Shown here one piece after another: positions 18,253 through 25,942 of a DNA stretch of 64,000 nt. The notes under the pieces were generated by a model. That model made no database searches, was not told the origin of the DNA, and saw only the letters and a program-made list of their open reading frames with translations. Within the stretch, counting starts at the first letter, position 1. Every line of letters begins with the position of its first letter. Location: assembly GCF_009429125.1 (NCBI RefSeq), contig NZ_CP045529.1, positions 186,001 to 250,000 on the forward strand, given 5' to 3'. The position numbers and the translations under genes are program-made. The stretch is from Luteimicrobium xylanilyticum. Lineage in GTDB: Bacteria > Actinomycetota > Actinomycetes > Actinomycetales > Cellulomonadaceae.

Positions 18253-19493
18253 CGGGCACCGCCCGCGACGTCGTCGGCGAACCCGGCGAGGTACTGCGCG
18301 TACCCGTCGCGCTCGGCCGCGAGCGCCGGGTTCGGCTCCGCGTACACGTGCTCGAAGATCGACAGCGGGGGCGGGGTCTCGATCGCCGCGAGGTCCGTCC
18401 GCAGCGCGGCGGCCATCCGGTCGGCGACGTCGCGGACGTGCGCGTCGGCGGCGTCGGTGAGCACGTCGCGGTCACGCAGGTAGGCGCTGAGCCGGTCGAT
18501 CGGGTCGCGTCGCTCCCACGCCTCGACCTCGGCGGTCCCGCGGTATCGGGTCGGGTCGTCGGCCGTCGTGTGGGGTCCGCGGCGGTACGTCACCGCCTCG
18601 ACGAGCGTGGGGCCGCCGCCCGTCCGCGCCCGGTGCAGCGCGGCGCGCGTCACCGCCAGCACGGCCAGGACGTCGTTGCCGTCCACCCGGACGCCCGTGA
18701 GCCCGAAGCCGTCGGCGCGGGCCACGAGCGGCACGTGGGACTGGAGCGCCACGGGCTCGGAGATCGCCCACTGGTTGTTCTGGCAGAAGAAGACGACGGG
18801 CGCCGACCACGTGGCCGCGAAGACGAACGCCTCGTTGACCGCGCCCTGGCTCATCGCGCCGTCGCCGAAGTAGCTGACGACGGCGGCGGTGCCGTCGGCG
18901 CGGCCGGTGTCATGCTCGGCGTCGGCGAGGACACCCATCGCGTACCCCACGCCGTGCAGCGCGTGCCCGCCCACGATGATCTGCGGGGTGGCCATGTTGA
19001 CCGCGTACGGGTCCCAGCCTGCGGTGACGACGCCGCGCCATCCGCGCACCAGGTCCAGAGGGGTGACCCCGCGCACGTACGCGACGCCGTGCTCGCGGTA
19101 GCTGCTGAACACGAAGTCGTCGCGCCGCAGCGCGTGCGCGGAGCCGATCTGGGCGGCCTCCTGCCCCAGGAGGGGCGGCCACAGCGCGAGCTCGCCCTGC
19201 CGCTGGAGCGCGGTGGCCTCGGTGTCGACGCGCCGCACCACGACCATGTCCTCCAGGAGCCGGAGCAGGGCCCGGTCGTCGCCGTCGACGTCGGTCAGCC
19301 ACCGGTCGTGCTCCGGCGACGGGTGCCGGACGCCGTCCGGGTCGAGGAGCCGGACCGTGCCGGCGCCTCCGTCCGCGCCCTCGTCTGCGAGGCGCCCGTC
19401 CGGCGCCCCGGCCTCGTGTGTCGTCAGGTTCTCGCGCGCGGTTCCCGCGGGTGACAGGTCGTCGCGCGTCGTCGAATCCGTGATGCCTGGCAT
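18249..19493 (-). CDS. bkdA: Branched-chain alpha-keto acid dehydrogenase E1 alpha
   Basis: A 414-residue ThDP-binding subunit. The ThDP motif runs from GDG at 210-212 to NN at 239-240 (GDGAMSQGAVNEAFVFA within it). It also shows FSSYREHGVAYVRG and PTLVEAVTYRRGPHTTADD with the phosphorylation-loop-like region of the family. About 60 N-terminal residues are a poorly conserved, Gly/Asp/Ala-rich extension; a later start is possible, but no better in-frame ATG with a ribosome site is evident before LLDPDGVRHPSPEHD. First gene of the operon: transcription should start in the 141-bp gap facing the Lrp-type regulator, where two inverted repeats lie. Confidence 0.92.
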   Translation of the reverse strand: MPGITDSTTRDDLSPAGTARENLTTHEAGAPDGRLADEGADGGAGTVRLLDPDGVRHPSPEHDRWLTDVDGDDRALLRLLEDMVVVRRVDTEATALQRQGELALWPPLLGQEAAQIGSAHALRRDDFVFSSYREHGVAYVRGVTPLDLVRGWRGVVTAGWDPYAVNMATPQIIVGGHALHGVGYAMGVLADAEHDTGRADGTAAVVSYFGDGAMSQGAVNEAFVFAATWSAPVVFFCQNNQWAISEPVALQSHVPLVARADGFGLTGVRVDGNDVLAVLAVTRAALHRARTGGGPTLVEAVTYRRGPHTTADDPTRYRGTAEVEAWERRDPIDRLSAYLRDRDVLTDAADAHVRDVADRMAAALRTDLAAIETPPPLSIFEHVYAEPNPALAAERDGYAQYLAGFADDVAGGAR

Positions 19494-19562
19494 GGTCGCC
19501 TCGCCTCGCGTCTCCGCCGGCCCTCCTCGTCGAGCGCCGGTGTTCTCGGAACGTAACGCCGG

Positions 19563-19575
19563 TCACAGTCTGTGA
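19563..19575. promoter_or_regulatory. TCACA-GTC-TGTGA palindrome, candidate BkdR/Lrp operator
   Basis: A perfect 13-bp inverted repeat 70 bp upstream of the bkdA start and 60 bp upstream of the divergent lrp-type start. Half-site order is opposite to a CRP site (TCACA first). Its location between the operon and a divergent Lrp/AsnC regulator makes it the best operator candidate. Confidence 0.45.
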
Positions 19576-19578
19576 AAA

Positions 19579-19608
19579 GCGCACCGCGACACGTTGAGCG
19601 GAGTGCGC
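19579..19608. promoter_or_regulatory. GCGCAC...GTGCGC inverted repeat in the bkd control region
   Basis: GCGCAC (19579-19584) and GTGCGC (19603-19608) are perfect complements 18 bp apart, just upstream of the TACGCT -10 (19622-19627) of the lrp-type gene. It could be a second binding site for the octameric Lrp-type protein, or a chance GC-rich repeat. Confidence 0.3.
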
Positions 19609-19634
19609 AGCCGCCAGCCGCTACGCTGATCGAC

Positions 19635-20108
19635 ATGCGCAGCTACGACGCTGTCGACCTCGCCATCTTGGCTGCCCTCGCGGACCACCCGCGGGTGACG
19701 ATCGCGGCCCTCGCGGCAGAGCTGCGCATGTCGCGCAACACGATCTACGCCCGGCTCGCGCAGCTCGAGGACGCGGGTGCGTTCCTCGACTTCGACCGAA
19801 GCCTGAACCCGCACTACCTGGGCTACTCGCTCGCAGCGTTCCTCGAGGTCGAGGTGCGGCAGAAGGAGCTCGCCCGCATCGTCACGGAGCTGCAGGACAT
19901 CCCCGAGGTGGTGCAGGCCTATGGTCGCAGCGGCACCGCCGACCTCCAGGTGCAGCTGCTGTGCCGGGACACCGACCATCTGTTCCGCATCGACGCGGCG
20001 ATCCTCGCGATCGACGGCGTCGAGCGCACGGAGACGTCGCTCTCGATGGGGGAGCTGATCCCGTACCGGCTGCGGCCGCTCATCGAGAAGGCGCGCCGGG
20101 AGCTCTGA
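19635..20108 (+). CDS. Lrp/AsnC-family regulator (BkdR-like)
   Basis: A 157-residue feast/famine protein. The N-terminal HTH (DLAILAALADHPRVTIAALA then LRMSRNTIYARLAQLEDAGA, residues ~8-45) is followed by the RAM ligand domain with YGRSGTADLQVQLLCRDTDH. Such proteins form octamers and respond to amino acids. Being divergent from the bkd/leucine operon, it is probably the activator/repressor, with leucine or another branched amino acid as likely effector. ATG 19635 is preceded by TACGCT (19622-19627) seven bases upstream, so the mRNA is probably leaderless and this start is preferred over an in-frame TG-type start further upstream. Confidence 0.9.
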   Translation: MRSYDAVDLAILAALADHPRVTIAALAAELRMSRNTIYARLAQLEDAGAFLDFDRSLNPHYLGYSLAAFLEVEVRQKELARIVTELQDIPEVVQAYGRSGTADLQVQLLCRDTDHLFRIDAAILAIDGVERTETSLSMGELIPYRLRPLIEKARREL

Positions 20109-20112
20109 CCCA

Positions 20113-20135
20113 CGGGGCCTCAGCCCCCCGGGGGG
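20113..20135. terminator. GC-rich hairpin between convergent genes
   Basis: GGGGC-CTCA-GCCCC (20114-20127) overlaps a perfect CCCCCCGGGGGG palindrome (20124-20135) in the 38-bp gap between the convergent lrp-type and tetR genes. No T-run; likely a weak bidirectional terminator. Confidence 0.35.
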
Positions 20136-20146
20136 ACCGCGCGGGT

Positions 20147-20740
20147 CTATGTCGCGGCAGGAGCCGGGGAGGCGGCCCGGATGCCCGCGAGGAGCTCGAG
20201 CGCGATGACGCGCCCGGCGTCGGCGCGGTCCTCGGGGCTTCCCAACGGGAACGGCGCGTCCTCGTCGCCGATCGTCCCGAGGACGAGCGCACCGAACGCG
20301 AGGGTGGCTCGCAGCGCCGATCCTGCGGCTGCCTCGGGGCCGGCGACGAGCCTGACGAGCCGCTGGAGCTGTGTCACGGACGCGCCGTGGAACTCGTCGC
20401 GGTTCATCACGGTGGGGTTCGCCTGGCTGAACCGCATGGCGAGGCCGAGCGGTCCGTCGAAGAGCTCGCGGAGGCGGTCGACGAGCTCGACGTCACGGGC
20501 CTTCCCGGCCGGGACGGTCTCGAGCCAGTCGACGACGTCGCCGATGGTCCCGTAGTAGTCCGCCATGGCCGCGCGGACGATGTCGTCCTTGGTGCGGAAG
20601 TGGTAGTAGAGCGCGGCCTTGGTGACGCCGACGGACTCGGCGATCTCGCGCAACGACGTCTTGTCGTAGCCCTGGTCCACGAAGAGACGCATGGCGGTGT
20701 CGAGGATCTCGCGGCGTGTGCCGGACCCGTCGCGTGGCAT
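20147..20740 (-). CDS. TetR-family repressor of the adjacent MFS exporter
   Basis: A 197-residue TetR protein. The N-terminal HTH (residues ~8-55) contains [23 protein letters not shown] and [20 protein letters not shown], the canonical TetR pattern; the C-terminal helical ligand domain is variable. It is divergent from a DHA2-family MFS gene across 125 bp containing strong nested inverted repeats, the classic self- and exporter-regulating arrangement released by a drug or lipophilic ligand. ATG at 20738-20740 has the purine-rich AGGAGGT directly upstream on the minus strand. Confidence 0.93.
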   Translation of the reverse strand: MPRDGSGTRREILDTAMRLFVDQGYDKTSLREIAESVGVTKAALYYHFRTKDDIVRAAMADYYGTIGDVVDWLETVPAGKARDVELVDRLRELFDGPLGLAMRFSQANPTVMNRDEFHGASVTQLQRLVRLVAGPEAAAGSALRATLAFGALVLGTIGDEDAPFPLGSPEDRADAGRVIALELLAGIRAASPAPAAT

Positions 20741-20794
20741 CGGACCTCCTGGCTCTGGGGCTCCGACCAGCCTACCCGCAGACCTACTTGACGA

Positions 20795-20853
20795 CCGGCT
20801 AGGAACGTGCTTACCTGTCGTCCGACAGGGAAACTAGCCGGGCGACAGGTAAG
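20795..20853. promoter_or_regulatory. Nested TetR operators between tetR and the MFS gene
   Basis: Three inverted repeats overlap here. CTTACCTGTCG (20810-20820) pairs with CGACAGGTAAG (20843-20853). CCTGTCG-TC-CGACAGG is a 16-bp palindrome (20814-20829). CCGGCTAG (20795-20802) pairs with CTAGCCGG (20834-20841). A TTGACG -35-like element sits at 20788-20793. The repeated ACCTGTCG half-site is the probable TetR recognition core. Confidence 0.65.
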
Positions 20854-20865
20854 CGAGGCTCTCTC

Positions 20866-22398
20866 ATGACCACGACCACCCGCGACGACGCACCACCCGA
20901 CGCGTCGGCGCCACCGCTCCGCATCGGGCTCATCCTCACGAGCCTCGTGCTCGCGATCGTCCCCATCCAGCTCGACGGACTCGTCGCCGCCACCGCCGCC
21001 CCGACCATCGCCGGCGAGCTCGGCGGGTTCGCCTCGATCGCCTGGATCGCCACGACCTACCTCCTGACCATGGCCGTCGGGACGGTCCTGGCGGGCCGGC
21101 TCGGCGACATGTTCGGCCGCAAGCGACTCCTGCTGCTGGCGCTCCTCGTGTTCTTCGCAGGCTCCGCGTGGGCCGGGCTGAGCCAGGCGATGGGCGAGCT
21201 GATCGTCGCGCGCGGCGTCCAGGGCCTCGGCGCCGGCATGGCGCTCACCACGCTCCTCGCCGTCGTCGCCGACGTCGCCCCGCCCGACAAGCGTGCCCGC
21301 TGCAGCGCCGCGCTCGGCGCGGTCGCGCCGTTCTCGATGATCATCGGCCCGTGGGTCGGCGGCGTCGTGACCGACCACCTCGGCTGGCGGTGGATCTTCT
21401 TGCTCAACCTCCCGATCATCGCTCTCGCCATCTCCGGGGCCGCGCTGCTCCTCCGGCTCCCCGCCGTCAGCCGGTCCGGCCGGGTCGACGTCGCCGGACT
21501 CGCCGCCGTCTCGGTCGCCAGCACCGGGATCGTCCTCGCCGTGACGTGGGGCGGGCACCAGTACGCCTGGGTGTCGTGGCCCGTGATCGGCGCCGCGCTC
21601 GTCGCCGCCGCGGCGATCGCGGCCCTCGTCCCGGTCGAGCGCCGCGCGAGCCACCCGATCCTCCCGCCGGACCTGTTCCGCAACCGCGCCGTCGTCGTCA
21701 GCATCGTCGTGATGTTCTTCGGCACCGGCGCCGTCCTCATGGGCGCCATGAACTACCTGCCGCTCTACCTGCAGCTCGTGCAGGGACGGTCCGCCAGCAG
21801 CAGCGGCCTGCTCCTGCTGCCGCTCCTGCTCCCGGCGATCGCCGTCGCGATGGTCACCGGCTCCTGGACGACGACGCCGCAGCGCTTCCGGCCCGCGATC
21901 CTCGCCGGCACCGCGGTGCTCGTCGTCGCGTGCGGGCTGCTCGCCACGATGGACGCCGGGACGTCCGCGTGGGTCACCGCGGGATACATGGTGCTGGCCG
22001 GGGCGGGTATCGGGTTCCTGTTCCAGACGCCGCTCGTGCTCGTCCAGAACTCCGCGCCCGCGCGCGAGGTCGGTGCGGCTACCGGGGCCGCGCAGTTCCT
22101 GCGGACCCTCGGCGGCGCGATCGGCGTCGGCGCGCTCGGGACGGTCTTCACCGGCACCGTGACCCGCCACGTCGACGCGTCGCTGGCCGGCGGGTCCTCG
22201 GGTGCGTCGTCCGGGCTGGACGTCGCGAGCCTCACGCCCGAGCAGCTCGGCACGCTCCCCGCCGGCGCGAGGGACGCCGTGACGTCCGCCGTCGTCGCCG
22301 GGAACTCGGCCATGTTCTGGGTCGCGGCCGCAGGCGCCCTGGCCGCCGTCGTCGCCGCACTCCTGATCCCGCGCGTGGCCCCAACCTCCGCGAAGTAG
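20866..22398 (+). CDS. DHA2-family (EmrB/QacA-type) MFS drug efflux transporter
   Basis: A 510-residue permease with about 14 predicted membrane helices. It shows helix 1 with VPIQLDGLVAATAAPTIAGEL (the DHA2 D1-type motif), IATTYLLTMA, motif A as GRLGDMFGRKRLLL, and the antiporter motif C region around GAVAPFSMIIGPWVGG with DHLGWRWIFLLNLP. It expels drugs or dyes by proton antiport. It is the only gene in its transcription unit, controlled from the palindromic region shared with tetR. Its last codons and stop form the left arm of the terminator at 22391-22448. Confidence 0.93.
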   Translation: MTTTTRDDAPPDASAPPLRIGLILTSLVLAIVPIQLDGLVAATAAPTIAGELGGFASIAWIATTYLLTMAVGTVLAGRLGDMFGRKRLLLLALLVFFAGSAWAGLSQAMGELIVARGVQGLGAGMALTTLLAVVADVAPPDKRARCSAALGAVAPFSMIIGPWVGGVVTDHLGWRWIFLLNLPIIALAISGAALLLRLPAVSRSGRVDVAGLAAVSVASTGIVLAVTWGGHQYAWVSWPVIGAALVAAAAIAALVPVERRASHPILPPDLFRNRAVVVSIVVMFFGTGAVLMGAMNYLPLYLQLVQGRSASSSGLLLLPLLLPAIAVAMVTGSWTTTPQRFRPAILAGTAVLVVACGLLATMDAGTSAWVTAGYMVLAGAGIGFLFQTPLVLVQNSAPAREVGAATGAAQFLRTLGGAIGVGALGTVFTGTVTRHVDASLAGGSSGASSGLDVASLTPEQLGTLPAGARDAVTSAVVAGNSAMFWVAAAGALAAVVAALLIPRVAPTSAK

Positions 22399-22448
22399 TA
22401 CGGCCGCCGGTATACCTCGCGAGGTAGACCGGCGGCCGTACTACTTCG
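22391..22448. terminator. 58-nt near-perfect hairpin overlapping the MFS stop codon
   Basis: A 21-bp arm (22391-22411) pairs perfectly with 22428-22448. Inside it, after one A-G mismatch, TACCTCGCGAGGTA (22413-22426) is a perfect palindrome. The left arm holds the last codons and the TAG stop of the MFS gene. A strong, symmetrical intrinsic terminator for reading in either direction. Confidence 0.8.
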
Positions 22449-22467
22449 GCGCGGAAAGGGCGCGCGG

Positions 22468-22809
22468 ATGGAGGATCATGGGCGCATGGCCTCCTCCGCG
22501 CGCACTCCTGACATCGAGTTCGAGGTCGTCGACAACCCCGACGAGTCCCGCTACGAGGCGCGCACCCCGGACGGCGACGTCGTCGGGGTCGCGGACTACC
22601 GCCGCAGCTCCACCCCGCGCGGGCCGCGCATCGTCTTCCCGCACACGTTCGTCCCGCCCGAGCTCGAGGGGCACGGCATCGCGGCCTCGCTGGCCCGGCG
22701 CGCGCTCGACGACGCCCGGGCGGCCGGGGCGCGCGTCGTCCCCGTCTGCTGGTTCATCGAGGGCTACATCGAGCGCCATCCCGAGTACGACGCGCTCGTC
22801 GAACGCTGA
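22468..22809 (+). CDS. Small GNAT-family N-acetyltransferase (YjdJ-like), copy 1
   Basis: A 113-residue single-domain GNAT of the short YjdJ/Gcn5-like class: SRYEARTPDGDVVGVADYRR, acetyl-CoA loop LEGHGIAASLARRALDDARA, and CWFIEGYIERHPEYDALV. These proteins acetylate unknown small molecules or protein amines with acetyl-CoA. Two starts compete: ATG 22468 (GGAAAGGG 7 bases upstream) and ATG 22486 (GGAGG 11 bases upstream); the conserved fold begins near residue 17, so either would work. A paralogue follows 100 bp downstream. Likely a housekeeping or stress-related acetyltransferase; substrate unknown. Confidence 0.85.
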   Translation: MEDHGRMASSARTPDIEFEVVDNPDESRYEARTPDGDVVGVADYRRSSTPRGPRIVFPHTFVPPELEGHGIAASLARRALDDARAAGARVVPVCWFIEGYIERHPEYDALVER

Positions 22810-22909
22810 CCCCGCCGCCGGGTCGGCCCGCTCCGCCCTCCCGCCGAGCACGGGATCGCGTGTCGACCGACGGGCTGACGGCGGCGCCGTCGTCGGCGAT
22901 GATGGGCGG

Positions 22910-23242
22910 GTGAGCGACGCCGACGCACTCCACCTGGTCGTGACCCACAACCGCGAGCACGAGCGGTACGAGGTCCGGACCGACGACGGCCGGTTCGCCG
23001 GGTTCACCGCCTACTGGCTCCGGGGCGACCGGGTCGTGTTTCTCCACACCGTCGTCAAGGAGGAGTTCGAGGGGCACGGCGTGGGGTCGTTCCTCGCGTC
23101 CCACGCGCTCGACGACGTCCGGTCGCGCGGGCTGCGTGTCGTCGCCGTCTGCCCGTTCATCCACGCGTACGTGGAGCGGCACCACGAGTACGACGACCTC
23201 GTCGAGCCCGCGCGCCCGGAGGACCTCGACCCGGACGCCTGA
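22910..23242 (+). CDS. Small GNAT-family N-acetyltransferase (YjdJ-like), copy 2
   Basis: A 110-residue paralogue of the preceding gene: ERYEVRTDDGRFAGFTAYW, FEGHGVGSFLASHALDDVRS, VCPFIHAYVERHHEYDDLV. Start is GTG at 22910-22912, the first plausible start with the fold beginning at residue ~8. It shares the acetyl-CoA binding EGHG loop and the terminal Y(I/V)ER-H-EYD motif with copy 1, so the pair probably arose by tandem duplication and diverged. Function unknown. The spacing of 100 bp, without an evident terminator, allows cotranscription. Confidence 0.82.
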   Translation: MSDADALHLVVTHNREHERYEVRTDDGRFAGFTAYWLRGDRVVFLHTVVKEEFEGHGVGSFLASHALDDVRSRGLRVVAVCPFIHAYVERHHEYDDLVEPARPEDLDPDA

Positions 23243-23268
23243 GCGGGGGCTGGCGGTGGGCGACGAGC

Positions 23269-24948
23269 TCAGCGGACGGTGACGGTGACCTTCGCGGTCC
23301 GGGGCGCGTCCTTGCCCGCCAGCACGGCCTTCGCCTTGGCGAGGTCGACGACGAGGTACGCGCCGTCGTCCTGCGTGCCGTTCGGCTGGAGCTTGGCGTG
23401 CAGGGCGAACGGCGGCTCGACGTCGGTCGAGGCGTCGCCGGCCGCGTCGGACAGGCCGTCGATGCCGAAGTCCGAGTCGTTCGAGACGAGCAGCTTGCGG
23501 CCGCCGTCGACGAGGTCGATGCCCTCGATCTTGTCGTGGCCGTAGAAGCCGCCCGTCGCGTCGAGCCTCGTCACCAGTCCGCCGAGGTCGAGGTAGAGCG
23601 ACTTCGCGACGGGGGTGACGCCCGCGGCCCGCAGGATCGCGTCGCCGTCGGGGCTCTGCGAGCTGTCGGTGAACAGGTACTCCAGCGGGCCGACGCCCGT
23701 GTCCGTGCCGGGGACCTCGAGGCCGTACGTCGCGTCGTAGTGCGCACCCGGGACCTCGGCGTCCGGCCCGATGTCCGTGGCCCTCGACAGGTCGATCTCG
23801 TAGATCTTCTTGTACGCGCCGGGCTCGGCGTCCCCGTCGCGCTCGTCCACCAGGAACTTCGTCGCGGAGACCGCTGTGATCTCGCTGACCGCGGTGCCGT
23901 TGGCCTTCGGGTCGTCGAGCACGTAGGCGTACTCGTGCGTCCGGTGGGTCCGGAGGTCGAACGTGACGAGGCGCGTGAACGGGATGTTCTTGCTCTTCGC
24001 CTGGTGTGCCTTGTCGATCGTCAGCGCGGACTGCATGATCCCGACGAGCGTGCGACCGTCGGGGGTGATCGTCAGGCCCTCCATGCCCTTGTTGGGCTCC
24101 CGGAACTTCAGCTCGCGCGGCAGCGAGCCGTCGAACGGCGAGAACCGCTCGAGCTCCTTGCCGTTCCGGTCGAAGTGGACGAGGTACGGCCCGTACTCGT
24201 CCGACACCCAGAACGTGCCGTCCTTCGCGGCCACGAGCCCCTCCGTGTCGAGGCCGTTCACGGACGTGGGCAGCGCCTTGCCGTCCATGCCGAGGATCGT
24301 CTCGCCCGCCGACGCCTCGGGGTTCTCCTGGCCGTTGAGGGGCGTGCCGTCCTTCGCCTTGAGCGCGATGGTCCGCAGCAGCGTCGCCCGGCCGTCCTCC
24401 GTGAGCCGGAACTCGCCGATCGACGGGGTGAACGAGGGGATCGGCTCGACCTTGGTGTCGTCGGGTCCGTCGACGTTCGGGCCGCGGTCGGTGAGGCCGT
24501 AGACCACGTCGTCGCTGCCCGGCTTCGCGACGACCGCCGACCCGAACCCGGCGCCCGTGATGTCGACGCCGCCGACGGTAGCGAGCGGGGCGACGTCCGT
24601 CGAGTAGAGCGTCGCGGCGTCCGTCGTGGAGTAGGTGAACGAGTCGGTGCCGTGGAAGCCCTTGTCGGGGGTGTAGAGGAACGACCCGTCGGCCTGCTGG
24701 GTGACCGTGCCGTGCTGCGCCTCGGTGCTCGAGACGAGCTGGAGACCCTTCGGGTCGTTGGCGAGCGGGGTGAGGACGCTCGTCACTCCGCCCGTGACGG
24801 TGGCGCGGTCGTCGCGCGGGGACGACGACGTCGGGTGCGACGGGTGGGCCGGGTGCGACCCGCGGCCGTGGGCGAGCGCGGGGCCGGCGACGCCGGCGAG
24901 ACCGAGACCGAGGAGCGCCGCGACAGCGACGTTGCGGGACGTGAGCAT
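23269..24948 (-). CDS. Secreted esterase-like/phytase-like beta-propeller protein
   Basis: A 559-residue exported protein. Signal peptide at residues 1-26 (VAVAALLGLGLAGVAGPALA, cut after ALA), then a His/Ser/Pro linker. Residues ~45-125 resemble an Ig/cadherin-like repeat (LTPLANDPKGLQLVS, DGSFLYTPDKGFHGTDSFTYS). The remainder matches the esterase-like activity of phytase domain (PF13449): YGLTDRGPNVDG, DTEGLVAAKDGTFWVSDEYGPYLVHFD, NKGMEGLTITPDG, and KIEGIDLVDGGRKLLVSNDSDFG. It probably acts on phosphate esters outside the cell, but catalytic residues are not established for this family. It is alone, divergent from the GntR gene across 211 bp. Confidence 0.87.
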   Translation of the reverse strand: MLTSRNVAVAALLGLGLAGVAGPALAHGRGSHPAHPSHPTSSSPRDDRATVTGGVTSVLTPLANDPKGLQLVSSTEAQHGTVTQQADGSFLYTPDKGFHGTDSFTYSTTDAATLYSTDVAPLATVGGVDITGAGFGSAVVAKPGSDDVVYGLTDRGPNVDGPDDTKVEPIPSFTPSIGEFRLTEDGRATLLRTIALKAKDGTPLNGQENPEASAGETILGMDGKALPTSVNGLDTEGLVAAKDGTFWVSDEYGPYLVHFDRNGKELERFSPFDGSLPRELKFREPNKGMEGLTITPDGRTLVGIMQSALTIDKAHQAKSKNIPFTRLVTFDLRTHRTHEYAYVLDDPKANGTAVSEITAVSATKFLVDERDGDAEPGAYKKIYEIDLSRATDIGPDAEVPGAHYDATYGLEVPGTDTGVGPLEYLFTDSSQSPDGDAILRAAGVTPVAKSLYLDLGGLVTRLDATGGFYGHDKIEGIDLVDGGRKLLVSNDSDFGIDGLSDAAGDASTDVEPPFALHAKLQPNGTQDDGAYLVVDLAKAKAVLAGKDAPRTAKVTVTVR

Positions 24949-25159
24949 GGTGTGACCTCTCGTGCGAGGGGGTCCACCGGGCCGGCGGTCGGTCGTCCGG
25001 CGCCGGGGGAGAGCGACGCCTGGACGCTAGGCGGCGTGGCCGAGGCGACGGCGACGTGCCGGTGTCGGTACGGCGACGAGCCGGTGAACTATCGCCACCG
25101 ACGCGCAGGCGGCATACAGTAGCCCGACTATTCGGTTCGGTTTGGAATGTGAGGCATTC
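24949..25159. promoter_or_regulatory. Divergent promoter region with GntR-like half-site
   Basis: The 211-bp gap between the secreted esterase gene and gntR. GGCATACAG at 25111-25119 (CTGTATGCC on the minus strand) resembles the TATACC sites found elsewhere in this cluster and may mediate autoregulation. A TTTGGAATGTGAGG stretch just before the ATG at 25160 could provide a weak ribosome site. Nothing else stands out. Confidence 0.3.
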
Positions 25160-25864
25160 ATGTCCACCACGTCGTTGGGGCTCGACGACCGCTCGCTCGC
25201 GACGAAGATCTATCTCGAGCTCCGCGAGCGGATCATCGTGGGAAGCCTGCCGGCGGGTACGCGGATCCGGGAGCGAGAGCTGGCCGAGGAGCTCGACGTC
25301 TCCCGGATCCCGGTGCGCGAAGCCCTGCCGAGGCTCGAGGCCGAAGGCTTCGTCCGGACGATCCCGCGGCGTGGCGCGGTCGTGACCGAGCTGAGCCTGC
25401 AGGACGTTCGCGAGCTCTTCGAGGTGCGATCGAGCCTGGAGGTGCTCGCGGCGCGGCTCGCGGCCGCAGCGTGCGCGGGGGGAGCGGACGGCGGCGAGCT
25501 CGCGGATGCGCTGAGCCGGGCCGAGTCCGCTCTCACGGAGGGCGACGACGGTGCCATCGCCAGCGCGAACTCGGAGCTCCACGAGCAGATCTTGCGGCTG
25601 TCGGGCAACGATCTGCTGCAGCGCCTGATGGTCCCGGTGAACGGTCGGGTGCGCCGTCTCTTCTTCCTCGAGTCCTCCCGGGACCAGCAGGTCCTGTGCG
25701 CAGAGCACCGGGACCTGTGCCGAGCGGTCCTCGGTGGGCAGGTCGAGCTGGCGGGCTCGCTCGCGTTCGCGCACGTCGAGCACAGCAAGACCGAGTCGCT
25801 CGCGCTCATGGCGACCCTGCTCGAGAAGAGTGGCCCGGACTCGCCTGCCGTTACCGGGAGTTAA
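25160..25864 (+). CDS. GntR-family (FadR/FCD subfamily) regulator of the catabolic island
   Basis: A 234-residue regulator. Winged HTH at ~15-75 (LATKIYLELRERIIVGSLPAG, RIRERELAEELDVSRIPVREALPRLEAEGFV), then an FCD helical effector domain (SLQDVRELFEVRSSLEVLAARLA, with His residues in ANSELHEQILRLSGN and HRDLCRAVLGG for metal/ligand binding). FCD regulators usually bind carboxylates or related small metabolites. It immediately precedes the amidohydrolase and ABC importer genes, and palindromes related to TTGGTATACCAA occur before the island's transcription units, so it is the probable local repressor. Start: ATG 25160, close to the HTH. Confidence 0.92.
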   Translation: MSTTSLGLDDRSLATKIYLELRERIIVGSLPAGTRIRERELAEELDVSRIPVREALPRLEAEGFVRTIPRRGAVVTELSLQDVRELFEVRSSLEVLAARLAAAACAGGADGGELADALSRAESALTEGDDGAIASANSELHEQILRLSGNDLLQRLMVPVNGRVRRLFFLESSRDQQVLCAEHRDLCRAVLGGQVELAGSLAFAHVEHSKTESLALMATLLEKSGPDSPAVTGS

Positions 25865-25895
25865 CGCCAGCAGGCCTCTCTCCGTAACTCCTGGT

Positions 25896-25915
25896 CGGCA
25901 TTCTGTATACCAGGA
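25896..25915 (+). promoter_or_regulatory. GntR-type site/promoter before the amidohydrolase-ABC operon
   Basis: GGCATTCTGTATACCA (25898-25913) is 15/16 identical to GGCATTCTGCATACCA at 33578-33593. The embedded TATACC can serve as a -10 element, and TATACCA matches half of the perfect palindrome at 33472-33489. It lies 30-45 bp before ATG 25943, whose ribosome site AAGGAGAG is at 25928-25935. Confidence 0.5.
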
Positions 25916-25942
25916 TGTTGAACCGCGAAGGAGAGAGACCAT

